Below, piece after piece: positions 1 to 8,536 of a DNA stretch of 64,000 bases. The notes beneath the pieces are model-generated. The model was given only the letters and a program-made list of their open reading frames with translations. It was not told where the DNA came from and ran no database searches. Each line of letters opens with the position of its first letter. The first letter of the stretch is position 1. Source of the DNA: JAVBNO01 sp031551485 (GTDB lineage: Bacteria > Bacillota > Clostridia > Oscillospirales > Ruminococcaceae); NCBI GenBank assembly GCA_031551485.1, contig JAVBNO010000027.1:1-64000 (forward strand). The letters are read 5' to 3'. Made by a program: the position numbers and the translations under genes.

Positions 1-26
1 AAAAAGCCGCCCCAGGGCGGCTTTTT
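1..26 (-). terminator. Rho-independent terminator of the lipoprotein gene
   Basis: A GC-rich hairpin (arms GCCGCCC and GGGCGGC, short loop) is flanked by A5 and T5 and lies 25 bases past the lipoprotein stop codon on the minus strand. Symmetry would let it act on both strands. A near-identical hairpin sits at 4607-4634 behind the tRNA-Ser gene. Confidence 0.8.
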
Positions 27-51
27 AAATGCCTAGATAAATATGCTTTGA

Positions 52-780
52 TTAAGCCGCAGGCATAGCGGGAAGTTGGGCGGCGGTGTAGCCATCCGGG
101 AAGGCAAGGATCGCGTCGGGAACTTCGTTGGAAATTTCCTCTATAATCATCTTGGTATCGACTTTTGCGTTGGCGTCTTTGACGGTGATGGCATGCAACC
201 CCACTTCGCCAAAATAGAAACGGATTTGGGTGCCGTTGGATTCATATTCTTCATATCTCCGCTCAATGCCGTCAAGGCTTTCGGTGCCGTTGCCCACATA
301 ATTTAATTGGCTGTAATCCATCATACCCGCGTTGGCCTGGGCCTGTTCAACGGGAATTTCATAGTAAGACTTGGTGGCATCGTCAATCATGTAGGCTTTG
401 TTGTCCTGCATTAAAATTCTTGTTTTCACTTTGACAACCGACATGTCAATTTCAGTGGTCACGCCATGCACACCGCCTTTTGTGCCTATCTCGCAAAGGG
501 CGGGGATCGTCTGGCCCTCCATCTTCATTTCCATGGTAAATTTCATGTAGTAGGTGCCGCCTTGTAAAATTTCGGCATAGGGTTTGGAAAGCAAATCTGT
601 AATTGTAGGATCGGTCGACGCCGCCGAAGAAACAGGCGTTTCGCCGCTGGACGCCTGCGAAACCGCAGTATTCGACATAGCTTCTTCCTCTTGTGAAGCG
701 GTGTCCTCTCTTTTACTGCAAGCACCGGCCAGAACAGCCACAAGACACAACACCATGAAAACTGCAATCCATTTTTTCAT
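52..780 (-). CDS. Secreted lipoprotein of unknown function (DUF6612-like character)
   Basis: A 242-residue protein with a classical lipoprotein signal: a Lys-Lys start, a hydrophobic stretch and a lipobox ending in AGAC, with the acylated Cys at residue 21. A Ser/Thr/Ala/Glu-rich linker (about 25-60) follows, then a beta-rich domain on the outer membrane face. The ATG at 780 was chosen over an upstream in-frame start because AAAGGA lies 8 bases before it. The gene starts 4 bases after the YjbR-family stop, so the two are probably cotranscribed. The fold resembles the LolA/DUF6612 type of Bacillota lipoproteins, but no catalytic motif is visible and ligand and function are unknown. Confidence 0.8.
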   Translation of the reverse strand: MKKWIAVFMVLCLVAVLAGACSKREDTASQEEEAMSNTAVSQASSGETPVSSAASTDPTITDLLSKPYAEILQGGTYYMKFTMEMKMEGQTIPALCEIGTKGGVHGVTTEIDMSVVKVKTRILMQDNKAYMIDDATKSYYEIPVEQAQANAGMMDYSQLNYVGNGTESLDGIERRYEEYESNGTQIRFYFGEVGLHAITVKDANAKVDTKMIIEEISNEVPDAILAFPDGYTAAQLPAMPAA

Positions 781-784
781 TGTT

Positions 785-1171
785 TTAATCCTTTCTGTTA
801 TCATATTGGTTACGAATCTCTTCTTGTTGCTTTTTGCTCAGGGACTCGAAAATCAGCATATAAGACATGTCAGCCATCTGCCTGACAACATCATCGGGCA
901 CCACACCCTCCAGATAAACAGAGTTCCAATGCTCTTTATTCATGTAATATCCAGGGACAATGTCTGAATATTCTGCCCGCAGAGAATGTCCATAGGGCGG
1001 GTCACATTTGAGGGTTACAATGGGCTTCTCATACTGATCGGCCCCGATCATGCAGAACATCTTATTCCCCACCATATAGCGGGTAGCATTCCATTCTATC
1101 TTAAAATCTTTGATGGCACCTTTTTTTGCTTGTAAATGTCCATTCAACCATTCATATTGCGTTCGTATCAC
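785..1171 (-). CDS. MmcQ/YjbR family DNA-binding-like protein
   Basis: About 128 residues matching the small MmcQ/YjbR (DUF419) family, recognised by the hallmark PGYYMNKEHWNSV, the preceding LKCDPP and the N-terminal YEWLN...KKGAIKDFK pattern. The fold is CyaY-like and the biochemical role is unsettled. The start is doubtful. GTG at 1171 gives the family's usual N-terminus but has no well-spaced ribosome site. An ATG at 1192 adds seven residues but has none either, and a good TATAAT lies between them. The in-frame extension further upstream antiparallels the LysE gene end and is not coding. It sits directly before the lipoprotein gene on the same strand. Confidence 0.75.
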   Translation of the reverse strand: MIRTQYEWLNGHLQAKKGAIKDFKIEWNATRYMVGNKMFCMIGADQYEKPIVTLKCDPPYGHSLRAEYSDIVPGYYMNKEHWNSVYLEGVVPDDVVRQMADMSYMLIFESLSKKQQEEIRNQYDNRKD

Positions 1172-1178
1172 CCACCTT

Positions 1179-1206
1179 ATTATACGACACATCCATTTGT
1201 TGTCAT
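1179..1206 (-). promoter_or_regulatory. Candidate sigma-A promoter before the YjbR gene
   Basis: On the minus strand ATGACA is followed by 16 bases and then a perfect TATAAT. Transcription from it would begin close to the GTG at 1171, leaving almost no leader, so either the mRNA is nearly leaderless or this is a chance match. Confidence 0.35.
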
Positions 1207-1302
1207 GGTAACAGAAATGCCAACTTTTTGCAAATGCTTTGCCAAGGCCAATAAAAATGCCCACATCCCGGCAAGAGACGTGAGCATATAAAATAACGAA
1301 AT

Positions 1303-1902
1303 CTAAAGCGGGATAACCTCCAGCAGCAAAGTAACCGCGCAATAGACAAGCAACAGCGCCATGATGATGTTCATGAGTTGGCGATGGCGGGTGAACAGCG
1401 TTTGAAACGCTGAACCAAATAGCGCCCAGCAGGCCGTGGAAACCAAGCAAACAACGGCCAAAAAGAGTACAAAGACACCGAGCATGGACAAAGAGCGATA
1501 GTGAGGCAAAATAAAGGTGCCAAACGCGGTGATGCCGTAAAAAATCAGCTTAGGATTAATGAGTTGGAGCACAGCCCCGGTAAAAACACTGTTGAGTTGA
1601 AAATGCGTCTGCCTTTCCGGGTGGGGGCGGTCCAGCACAATGGTGATGGCCAGCCATAAAATATATACGGCGCCCAGCACAAACATAAAAGGTTCGATGG
1701 TGGGAATAAAACGATAGAGCAATGCGCTGAACACAGCGCAGAGGATCATGACGACCCCCGAGCCTAAAAATACACCAACGGAAAACCGAAGTCCCTTGCG
1801 AAAACCCACCTGTCCCGCATTGGTCATTGCCATGATATTATTGGGGCCCGGCGTAAAAGCAGTCAACATGACATAGGACAAGAACGCGGCAAAATTGGGC
1901 AT
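1303..1902 (-). CDS. LysE/RhtB family amino-acid exporter
   Basis: A 199-residue membrane protein with about six hydrophobic helices. The family signature PGPNN lies near residues 18-22 (SYVMLTAFTPGPNNIMAM), followed by the conserved G-F-R-K-G loop. LysE/RhtB proteins export amino acids or small derivatives out of the cell, and the substrate cannot be read from sequence. A GGGGGT site precedes the ATG. It is transcribed away from an XRE-cupin regulator with a 116-base shared upstream region that contains a dyad, so that regulator probably controls it, possibly in response to the exported compound. The size is normal for the family. Confidence 0.9.
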   Translation of the reverse strand: MPNFAAFLSYVMLTAFTPGPNNIMAMTNAGQVGFRKGLRFSVGVFLGSGVVMILCAVFSALLYRFIPTIEPFMFVLGAVYILWLAITIVLDRPHPERQTHFQLNSVFTGAVLQLINPKLIFYGITAFGTFILPHYRSLSMLGVFVLFLAVVCLVSTACWALFGSAFQTLFTRHRQLMNIIMALLLVYCAVTLLLEVIPL

Positions 1903-1926
1903 GACGCTTTACCCCCATCAAGAAGT

Positions 1927-1951
1927 GTGTTATACTGTACAAATAGAACAC
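1927..1951. promoter_or_regulatory. Candidate operator between exporter and XRE-cupin regulator
   Basis: An imperfect dyad with arms GTGTT and AACAC, with additional matched bases inside, is centred between the divergent exporter and regulator genes. Location and symmetry suit binding by a dimeric HTH repressor. No binding evidence exists and the symmetry is only partial. Confidence 0.35.
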
Positions 1952-2018
1952 TATATTGCACCACAAATTCATCATACAGGGATAGGACCCACATGTCAAG
2001 AGGCAGGAGGGAGAAAAT

Positions 2019-2579
2019 TTGGAACACATTAATTCTGTCATTTCGGAAAATTTGCGCCGCCTGCGGGAGGAGCGGAAATTGAGCCTTGACGCCACAGCCA
2101 AATTATCCGGCGTCAGCAAAAGCATGCTGGGCCAAATTGAACGAGGAGATGTTAATCCCACTGTCTCCACCGTTTGGAAAATTGCCAATGGCTTTAAGGT
2201 CTCCCCCACCGATTTAATGATCCGGCTGCAGGAGGATACCCAACTGGTGCGGCGGGCTGATGTCCCCATGGTTGCCGAAGACGGTGGCCGTTATCGCAAC
2301 TATCCCATTTTTCCCTTTGACCCTGTTCGGCGCTTTGAAATGTATGAAATTGAAATGGACCCCGGCGCCCATTTGGAGGCGGAGGCCCATCCCGACGGCA
2401 CCCAGGAGTTGATTACCGTCTTTGCCGGATGTCTGACAGTAAGCGTGAACAACGAGAAGTTGACGGCGCCTGACGGCTCTTCCCTGCGCTTTCGCGCCGA
2501 CAGGCCCCATGCCTATGATAACAACAGCGGTGAACTATGCCGTATGAGTATGGTCATCTACTTCCCACAGACGCGATAG
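2019..2579 (+). CDS. XRE-family transcriptional regulator with C-terminal cupin
   Basis: A 186-residue two-domain regulator. Residues about 8-65 form a helix-turn-helix of the XRE type (NLRRLREERKLSLDATA, then SKSMLGQIERG and NPTVSTVWKIA). Residues about 100-180 form a small beta-barrel cupin with the PGAHLEAEAHPDGTQE stretch that usually senses a small ligand. The start is TTG, placed 8 bases after a strong AGGAGG. Regulators of this architecture commonly control adjacent amino-acid or amine transport and catabolism genes, so the divergent LysE-type exporter is the likely target. A hairpin terminator follows. Confidence 0.9.
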   Translation: MEHINSVISENLRRLREERKLSLDATAKLSGVSKSMLGQIERGDVNPTVSTVWKIANGFKVSPTDLMIRLQEDTQLVRRADVPMVAEDGGRYRNYPIFPFDPVRRFEMYEIEMDPGAHLEAEAHPDGTQELITVFAGCLTVSVNNEKLTAPDGSSLRFRADRPHAYDNNSGELCRMSMVIYFPQTR

Positions 2580-2590
2580 TTTGACCGATA

Positions 2591-2629
2591 CGAAAAGCGC
2601 GTATCCAAACAAAGGATGCGCCCTTTTCG
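2591..2629. terminator. Bidirectional terminator between convergent genes
   Basis: A 16-base stem (CGAAAAGCGCGTATCC with its near-perfect complement, 7-base loop) lies between the XRE-cupin gene and the convergent DinB-like gene. A-rich and T-rich tracts sit at the foot of both arms. Confidence 0.7.
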
Positions 2630-2649
2630 TCATAGGGTTCGAAGATAAA

Positions 2650-3186
2650 TTACTTTTGAGCAGCATAGAGAAATCGACCTGCTCCTATTTCAGATGCGTT
2701 TTTAATCAGTTCGAGGTTGAGCCACGCGGCAAGCTGATAAAACGGCTTGTCCTGAAATGGCCACTTTGTACGCGCTATTGACAATAAATCATCAGCAGGC
2801 ATTGTTGCCACAACAGCGCGCCATTTGCCGTGAAGCTCAGCGATCTTTTGTTTTGCGGCTTGTGCGCTGCCGGGCCAAACAACCTTTTCCCGACTTAGCA
2901 CTCCGTTCTCAAAGGTGTGGTCAAACACCATCGACCACCAAAAGATAATATGCCAAATAATCCATGCAATACTGGGCGGGCCCATATCATAGCTCTCGGT
3001 GGTCGGCCAATCCGCAAACCATATACCATCTCTGCAATGGATATGCAGTGCATTTTCGCTGGGTTGCCATAGGCACTCGTCATCCTCAAGGCCTGAAAAA
3101 TGATATTCCAGCAACTGCCACGCCATATCAAATTGAAAGAGGGTTGCGTCACGAACGTACTCAACATCCCCAAACCCATGATTCAT
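2650..3186 (-). CDS. DinB-superfamily protein
   Basis: A 178-residue, Trp- and His-rich helical protein resembling the DinB/YfiT four-helix metal-binding superfamily: an N-terminal helix with F-D-M-A-W-Q-L-L-E-Y, the L-W-Q-P-S-E-N turn and an S-I-A-W-I-I-W-H-I motif near residue 75. Members are often metal-dependent thiol transferases or stress proteins of unknown substrate. Which histidines bind metal here is not certain. AAGAGG lies upstream of the ATG. It is convergent with the XRE-cupin gene and no operon partner is evident. Confidence 0.7.
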   Translation of the reverse strand: MNHGFGDVEYVRDATLFQFDMAWQLLEYHFSGLEDDECLWQPSENALHIHCRDGIWFADWPTTESYDMGPPSIAWIIWHIIFWWSMVFDHTFENGVLSREKVVWPGSAQAAKQKIAELHGKWRAVVATMPADDLLSIARTKWPFQDKPFYQLAAWLNLELIKNASEIGAGRFLYAAQK

Positions 3187-3340
3187 ACTATCATACCTCT
3201 TTTGTTTGCCTGCTGTATTTTAATCTGGCCAATTGGCCTGGTTATCGCTAAATAATTGATTCATCCTATTCCGGTTTGCTAAAACATCTTGAACGGACAA
3301 GAAGTAATTGCAATCTAGAAGTGGCGAAAAAAATAATGCA

Positions 3341-4402
3341 CTACCTATTATAATTGGGTTTTGCCAATGGCATAGGATTTGGGTTTGCAATAACCCATTG
3401 CACAGCCAACTCACATAAACGCGAAATCCCCTCGGACCCGTCTCCCATCCGCCGCACCTCTTTTGCGATGGAGGCAGCTTCATCCAGCGACACGTTGTCA
3501 AGCGGCGTACCCAAGGCAAAGTGGACAAGCAAAGCGTCCAACATTTTTTTGTAGTCACTGTCCCAGTTTGTACCGCCGTTCCGGCAAATTTCATCACGCA
3601 CACGCCCAGTAATGCGGATCACTTCTCCCTGCACCGTTTTGGCTGCACCTTTAGAGGGAATCAGAAAATTCCAAAGCGAGGCGTATTGTTTTTCCCAGCT
3701 GCCAGCCGTCACAATGATAGGCGAAATGCCGTCATGCATCATTCGCTTTTTGACCGGGGTAATATCATATATTTGATACAGCTCTGACAACGCCGCATCT
3801 GTTGCAGGCAAAAGCGCGGCGTTAAAGCCTTCCCGGTGGAACTCAAAATCCTCACCGATGCGTGTTACTGCCTTTCTCATATCCTCTGTGATGGGTGTTC
3901 CCGCTTGCAGCAATAGCTTGGAAATCGCCACCAGATTGACAATATTGCCACCTCTGGCAAGGTTTAGGGCACGCGCCAAAGCTGTATCGCCGTGCTCGTC
4001 CTTTGCCAGTGCATTGGCGCCTTTTTTCAACAGTGTGCGCACTTTTTCAGGGCTAAAAGAGCTACCAGCCGCAAAGTGCAGGGGTGTGTTGCCGTATTTG
4101 TCGGTTGCGTTTATATCGGCGCCCAGCTCAAGAAAAATGTCGATATTCCCGCTGAGCCGCATGGCATGTTCATGAAGCGGTGTTCGGTTGTAAGTATCGG
4201 TGGCATTTATATTGGCGCCTTGTGCCACAAGCCAGCGGACCAATTCACCTGGGACATTGAAAAAACCAAGGGCAGTGCCTTTTGAGGGACCGCCAGTCGC
4301 GTCCAGTTCACATTTTGTGAATACTGCCCTCAGGGCATCCATATCGCCTGCTTCAATGAACGCCTTGAAGTCTTTGGGCAGCGTCGTCTGTTTCTTTGCC
4401 AT
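3341..4402 (-). CDS. Ankyrin-repeat protein
   Basis: About 353 residues, without a signal peptide. Three to four ankyrin repeats occupy roughly residues 50-165; the clearest signatures are GANINATDTYNRTPLHEHA, GADINATDKYGNTPLHFAA and GANALAKDEHGDTALA. The C-terminal half (about 170-350) is a non-repeat helical domain of unknown function. Ankyrin repeats mediate protein-protein contacts, and the partner here is unknown. Translation could begin at ATG 4402 or at a GTG four codons earlier; neither has a strong ribosome site. The gene stands alone, with about 150-250 empty bases on each side. Confidence 0.8.
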   Translation of the reverse strand: MAKKQTTLPKDFKAFIEAGDMDALRAVFTKCELDATGGPSKGTALGFFNVPGELVRWLVAQGANINATDTYNRTPLHEHAMRLSGNIDIFLELGADINATDKYGNTPLHFAAGSSFSPEKVRTLLKKGANALAKDEHGDTALARALNLARGGNIVNLVAISKLLLQAGTPITEDMRKAVTRIGEDFEFHREGFNAALLPATDAALSELYQIYDITPVKKRMMHDGISPIIVTAGSWEKQYASLWNFLIPSKGAAKTVQGEVIRITGRVRDEICRNGGTNWDSDYKKMLDALLVHFALGTPLDNVSLDEAASIAKEVRRMGDGSEGISRLCELAVQWVIANPNPMPLAKPNYNR

Positions 4403-4606
4403 GTCCAGTCCCACATCCCATCAATTGCTGTAGCAATCTTCTCACGCAAGCTGAATTATACCATTTTTTCATAACAGAATCCATATGAGCTTATGACAAG
4501 ATTTTTGAAAAATGGAGAAATCTGTTTCCAATGGCAACAAGCCGCGTTTCAATTGTTCGGAATATGAATTGCGCTGGAAAAGTACATTTGGAGGCTTGTA
4601 AATATG

Positions 4607-4634
4607 AAAAAGCCGCCCCAAGGGCGGCTTTTTT
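4607..4634 (-). terminator. Terminator of tRNA-Ser
   Basis: Hairpin GCCGCCC/GGGCGGC with flanking A and T tracts, 25 bases after the tRNA 3-prime end on the minus strand. It is almost identical to the hairpin at 1-26. Confidence 0.8.
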
Positions 4635-4659
4635 GTGTATCACGATAGATGTGATACTT

Positions 4660-4751
4660 TGGCGGAGATGGAGAGATTCGAACTCTCGAGGAGCTTTTGA
4701 CCCCTACGCGATTTCCAGTCGCGCGCCCTCGACCAACTAGGCGACATCTCC
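4660..4751 (-). tRNA. tRNA-Ser (anticodon GGA)
   Basis: A 92-base class II tRNA. Acceptor arms GGAGATG and CATCTCC pair perfectly. The anticodon loop CTGGAAA gives anticodon GGA, reading UCC/UCU serine codons. The long variable arm and the TTCGAATC T-loop are present. The discriminator is G and the CCA end is encoded. A sigma-A promoter lies 50 bases upstream and a terminator follows. Confidence 0.97.
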
Positions 4752-4799
4752 AGCTATTGGGTTCGGCTTTTGTGTCCGGCCTGCGCCTGACAAGTTTGT

Positions 4800-4828
4800 A
4801 TTATAACGTAAATGCAGGCCAAAAGCAA
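4800..4828 (-). promoter_or_regulatory. Sigma-A promoter of tRNA-Ser
   Basis: TTGCTT, 17 bases, TATAAT on the minus strand, about 50 bases before the mature tRNA 5-prime end. Confidence 0.7.
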
Positions 4829-4992
4829 GAGAAATTTATTCTATACTTTCACTCCGCGCCAACATAGGGTTCACATTCCCAACACAATAATTCCCTATAT
4901 TGGAAAATAATAAAATTGCAACCGTTTAAGGTTACAACATGCAAAAGCATTAAAACCAGTATAAATCGAGGTGAAATCGTATCGAGACGAAA

Positions 4993-5667
4993 ATGTGGCG
5001 TCATGAGTACAAGCACTATATAAGTCCGACCGATTATTGGGCATTGCGGGCCCGGTTGCGGCAATTGATGGTCGCCGACCCAAATGCCGACCAAAATGGC
5101 GTTTATCGAATTCGAAGTCTGTACTTTGATAATTATAGCGACAAGGTGCTGCGGGAAAAACTGGACGGTGTAAACGAGCGGGAGAAATTCCGGCTACGCT
5201 TTTACAATGGTAACATTTCTTTCATCCGCCTGGAGAAGAAAGAGAAGCAAACCGGGCTTTGCTGCAAAACATCGGCGATCGTTAGCCTTGTGCAATGCAG
5301 GCAGCTGCTGGCCGGTGACTGGAGTTGGCTTACATCATCCGCCCACCCCCTGCTCCACGAATTCCATGCCAAAAGTCAATATCTTTTGTTGCGCCCAAAG
5401 ACAGTAGTAGATTACACCCGTGAAGCCTATCTTTACCCTTACGGCAATGTGCGCGTTACCCTTGATTATCAGCTGCGCACCGGCCTTTCCGCCACCGATT
5501 TTTTGAATCCGGCGTTACCCACCGTCTCTTCCGGCAATCCGGACACCTATCTTTTGGAAGTCAAGTATGACAACTTTCTGCCTCAGCTGATCACCGACAT
5601 CATCCAGACCAACAATCGGCAAGCCACCGCTTTTTCGAAATATGCCGCCTGTCGCATCTATGAATAA
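4993..5667 (+). CDS. VTC-domain polyphosphate polymerase
   Basis: A 224-residue soluble protein spanning one VTC (triphosphate tunnel) domain. The expected charged beta strands are visible in order: RHEYKHYI at the N-terminus, YRIRSLYFDN (about 36), REKFRLRFYN (about 62), FIRLEKKEK (about 77), DYTREAYLYP (about 139), VRVTLDYQLRT and LLEVKYD near the end. In yeast Vtc4 this fold polymerises polyphosphate from ATP inside a basic tunnel with acidic metal ligands. It is first in an operon with a DUF4956 membrane protein and a CotH kinase, a combination recurrent in Bacillota. It is unrelated to the Ppk1 encoded 20 kb away. Confidence 0.9.
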   Translation: MWRHEYKHYISPTDYWALRARLRQLMVADPNADQNGVYRIRSLYFDNYSDKVLREKLDGVNEREKFRLRFYNGNISFIRLEKKEKQTGLCCKTSAIVSLVQCRQLLAGDWSWLTSSAHPLLHEFHAKSQYLLLRPKTVVDYTREAYLYPYGNVRVTLDYQLRTGLSATDFLNPALPTVSSGNPDTYLLEVKYDNFLPQLITDIIQTNNRQATAFSKYAACRIYE

Positions 5668-5685
5668 AAAATGGAGGAAACAACG

Positions 5686-6360
5686 ATGACTTTTAACGAC
5701 ATTTTTAAATCCAGCTTTCTGGAAAAAGTGACCGCCTTTTCCCTGCTGGATACGGCCCTCGCCCTGGCGCTGGCGTTGGTATTGGGGCTGCTGATCTTTT
5801 TCGTCTATAAAAAGACCTTTAATGGTGTCATGTATTCCGCCAATTTTGGCATCTCGCTGATTGCCATGACATTGATTACCACCCTGGTCATTTTGGCGGT
5901 GACGTCTAATGTAATTCTCTCTCTTGGCATGGTGGGCGCTTTGTCCATTGTGCGGTTTAGAACCGCAGTAAAAGATCCCATTGATATTGCGTATCTGTTT
6001 TGGGCCATTGCCGCAGGCATTGTGCTGGGCGCAGGCCTCATCCCTCTGGCTGTCTTCGGCTCGCTGTTTATTGCGGCGCTGATGGTGCTGTTTGCCAGCG
6101 GCAAAACAAACGACAGTCCCTATATCCTTGTGCTGAACTGCACCGATGATGAAAGCGAAAAAGCCGCCCTACAATTGATCGGCACACAGGTCAAAAAGCA
6201 TGTGGTCAAATCCAAAACAGTCACACCCGGCATGGGCATTGAGCTGACCATGGAAATCCGCCTGAAAAATATGGCCACTGCATTCGTCAATGAAGTGGCG
6301 GATGTGACCGGCGTCAAAAATGCCGCGCTGGTAGCCTATAATGGCGACTACATGGCTTAA
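5686..6360 (+). CDS. DUF4956 family membrane protein
   Basis: A 224-residue protein with four hydrophobic segments in residues about 20-135 (including SNVILSLGMVGALSIVRFRT, typical of DUF4956) and a soluble C-terminal alpha/beta domain. The ATG at 5686 was chosen because GGAGG lies 8 bases before it; an upstream ATG has no such site. The start follows the VTC gene by 18 bases and the stop precedes the CotH gene by 26. Function is undetermined. The fixed neighbourhood suggests it works at the membrane with the VTC-type polymerase, perhaps handling polyphosphate or its precursor (inference). Confidence 0.88.
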   Translation: MTFNDIFKSSFLEKVTAFSLLDTALALALALVLGLLIFFVYKKTFNGVMYSANFGISLIAMTLITTLVILAVTSNVILSLGMVGALSIVRFRTAVKDPIDIAYLFWAIAAGIVLGAGLIPLAVFGSLFIAALMVLFASGKTNDSPYILVLNCTDDESEKAALQLIGTQVKKHVVKSKTVTPGMGIELTMEIRLKNMATAFVNEVADVTGVKNAALVAYNGDYMA

Positions 6361-6386
6361 CCGTCATCCCTACAGGAGATACGCTT

Positions 6387-8480
6387 ATGATTGAGAAAAA
6401 AGGTCTGGGCGCTTTGTTCGCCATTCTTCTGGCGGGGGCCGTTGTCCTGACAGCCTGTTTCACATGGCTGCCAGACAGTCTTGATATTGCGGCCACCCAT
6501 ACCCAACCTGAATACGCCACAAAGCTGTTTAACAAAGACAGCATTATGGAAGTGGACATCACCGCCGATCCCGAAGCGTTTGCCAACATGCTGGAGAACG
6601 CCACCGATGAAGAATACATTGAGTGTGATGTCACCATCAACGGTACCACCTTTCAGGGTGTGGGCTTGCGCCCCAAAGGCAACTCCAGCTTGAGCCAGGT
6701 GGCGTCCGATCCCGACAGCGACCGCTACAGCTTTAAAATTGAGTTTGACCAATTTACCAATCGGCAAAGCTGTTATGGCCTTGACAAACTGGCGCTGAAT
6801 AATATACAGGGTGACACCACTTACATGAAAGAATATTTAAGCTACGATATGCTCAATGACATGGGGGTGACGACCCCTCTTTACGCCTTCGCCAATATCA
6901 CGGTGAACGGCGAGCCCTGGGGGTTCTATCTGGCGGTAGAGTGCATTGAAGAAGCGTTTGCTTACCGCAATTACGGCAACGACTACGGCAACCTTTACAA
7001 GCCCGAGTCGATGGGAATGCGGGGTGGCGGCAATATGCAAGCCCGTCTGGATGTCGCCAACGGCCAAAATGAGCAAGCGGCACCGGTGGTGCCTGATGAA
7101 AACAAGGCCGCCGGCAATAACCAGCCTTCTCAAGGACAAAATCAATTTGCCATTGGCCGGTCTGGGGGTGAAAACCGACCTCCTCAGGGACAAGGGCAGG
7201 CCGTTATTGGTCAGTCCAATAACGGTAATCAGGGCAACATGGCCTTTCCCGGAGGAGGAATGGATGGTGGCTTTGGCGGCGGCAACAGCGGCACCAGCCT
7301 TGTTTACACCGATGACAATATAGAAAGCTACAGCGGCATCTTTGACAATACTGTGCTGGAGCACACCACAGAATCCGATTACAAAACCCTTGTCGATATC
7401 CTAAGGCAACTGAACGCCGGCGAAAACTTGGAAAGCTGCATCGACGTGGAAGAGGTGCTCCAGTATTTTGCAGTAAACACCGTAATTGTCAACCTGGACA
7501 GTTATGTCAGCAATATGAAACACAACTATTATCTATATGAAAAAGGCGGCAAACTATCCATTTTGCCCTGGGATTACAATTTGGCCTTTGCAGGCTTCCA
7601 GTCGGGCGACGCCTCCGCCGCCGTCAACTTCCCCATTGATACCCCTGTTTCCGGCGCCACATTGGAAAATACCCCCTTGCTGGGCAAACTGCTGGAAGTG
7701 GAAGAATACAAAGCGTTGTACCACAGCTATTTGCAGAAGCTTTTAGACGGATACCTTCGCAGTGACATTTTTGACGCCAAAGTGGATGCGCTGGACGCGT
7801 TGATTCAAGATAACGTCAAAAATGATCCATCAGCCTTCTTTACCTATGAGCAATATACAAACGCGTTGACCGCGCTAAAAACCTTTGCCACCCTGCGCGC
7901 CCAAAGCATTGCCGGACAATTAAACGGCAGCATTCCCGCCACGACCGAAGGGCAAAGCGCAAACCCCGCCGCGCTGATCGACACCTCCAGCCTGAACTTA
8001 AACGATTTGGGCAGCATGGGTGGCGGAATGAGGATTGGTATCCGCGATGGCGAAAACGGAGAACGCAATGTTGTCTTTGGTGCAGGCGGCGCAAATATGC
8101 CGGATCAGGAAACGATGGCAAAAGCCATTGCCATTATCCGGGAAACGAACGGCGAATTGACCGAGGCCCAGAAAGAAGAGCTGAAGAGCCTGGGGCTGGA
8201 TGACGAAATCATCGGGATGCTCAGCCAAATGCCTATGGGCGGCCAAGGCAGACAGGGCGGACCCGGCGGGCAAATTGGCCCGGGCGGCAACGCCGGTATG
8301 CAGATGGGCCCCGGCGGCCCCGGCGAAACACAAACAGCCAACGGTGAAACGGTCATCAACGGCACAACCTACAAGCCTGTAACCAAAGAACAACTGCTTA
8401 CTGTAGGCACCATTGCCATTCCTTTGTTGATCGGGCTAATCCTGGTTCTTTTATACCGCAAGCGCAAATACCACAGCTAA
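6387..8480 (+). CDS. CotH-family protein kinase, membrane anchored
   Basis: A 697-residue CotH kinase-like protein. Residues 1-30 form a signal/anchor with a lipobox-like VLTAC. The CotH core includes FQGVGLRPKGNSS (about 89), the NGEPWGFYLAVE strand (about 172) and KHNYYLYEKGGKLSILPWDY (about 378-397), which includes the conserved W-D metal and catalytic region. CotH proteins phosphorylate serines of exported or spore-coat proteins. A Gly/Gln/Asn-rich insert (about 210-310) splits the kinase core, and a second Gly/Met-rich tract precedes a C-terminal transmembrane helix with an RKRK end. A good AGGAGA site precedes the ATG. It is last in the VTC operon and ends at a strong bidirectional terminator. 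Confidence 0.88.
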   Translation: MIEKKGLGALFAILLAGAVVLTACFTWLPDSLDIAATHTQPEYATKLFNKDSIMEVDITADPEAFANMLENATDEEYIECDVTINGTTFQGVGLRPKGNSSLSQVASDPDSDRYSFKIEFDQFTNRQSCYGLDKLALNNIQGDTTYMKEYLSYDMLNDMGVTTPLYAFANITVNGEPWGFYLAVECIEEAFAYRNYGNDYGNLYKPESMGMRGGGNMQARLDVANGQNEQAAPVVPDENKAAGNNQPSQGQNQFAIGRSGGENRPPQGQGQAVIGQSNNGNQGNMAFPGGGMDGGFGGGNSGTSLVYTDDNIESYSGIFDNTVLEHTTESDYKTLVDILRQLNAGENLESCIDVEEVLQYFAVNTVIVNLDSYVSNMKHNYYLYEKGGKLSILPWDYNLAFAGFQSGDASAAVNFPIDTPVSGATLENTPLLGKLLEVEEYKALYHSYLQKLLDGYLRSDIFDAKVDALDALIQDNVKNDPSAFFTYEQYTNALTALKTFATLRAQSIAGQLNGSIPATTEGQSANPAALIDTSSLNLNDLGSMGGGMRIGIRDGENGERNVVFGAGGANMPDQETMAKAIAIIRETNGELTEAQKEELKSLGLDDEIIGMLSQMPMGGQGRQGGPGGQIGPGGNAGMQMGPGGPGETQTANGETVINGTTYKPVTKEQLLTVGTIAIPLLIGLILVLLYRKRKYHS

Positions 8481-8484
8481 TGCA

Positions 8485-8525
8485 AACAACAAAGAGCCTT
8501 TGCAATGCAAAGGCTCTTTGTTGTT
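8485..8525. terminator. Bidirectional terminator, 20-bp perfect stem
   Basis: A perfect 20-base inverted repeat with one central base lies between the convergent CotH and alpha-2-macroglobulin-like genes. A/T-rich ends of the stem give both strands a U tract. Confidence 0.85.
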
Positions 8526-8536
8526 ATTGAGATAGA

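Noticed and set aside
1150..1450. N-terminal extension or frameshift of the YjbR-family gene
   Set aside because: The extension is antiparallel coding-shadow sequence of the exporter 3-prime end and lacks family similarity; the core domain is intact without it.
1..4634. Mobile segment bounded by the two near-identical GCCGCCC hairpins
   Set aside because: Both are simple rho-independent terminators behind different genes; the similarity is expected for short GC-rich stems and no target duplication is visible.
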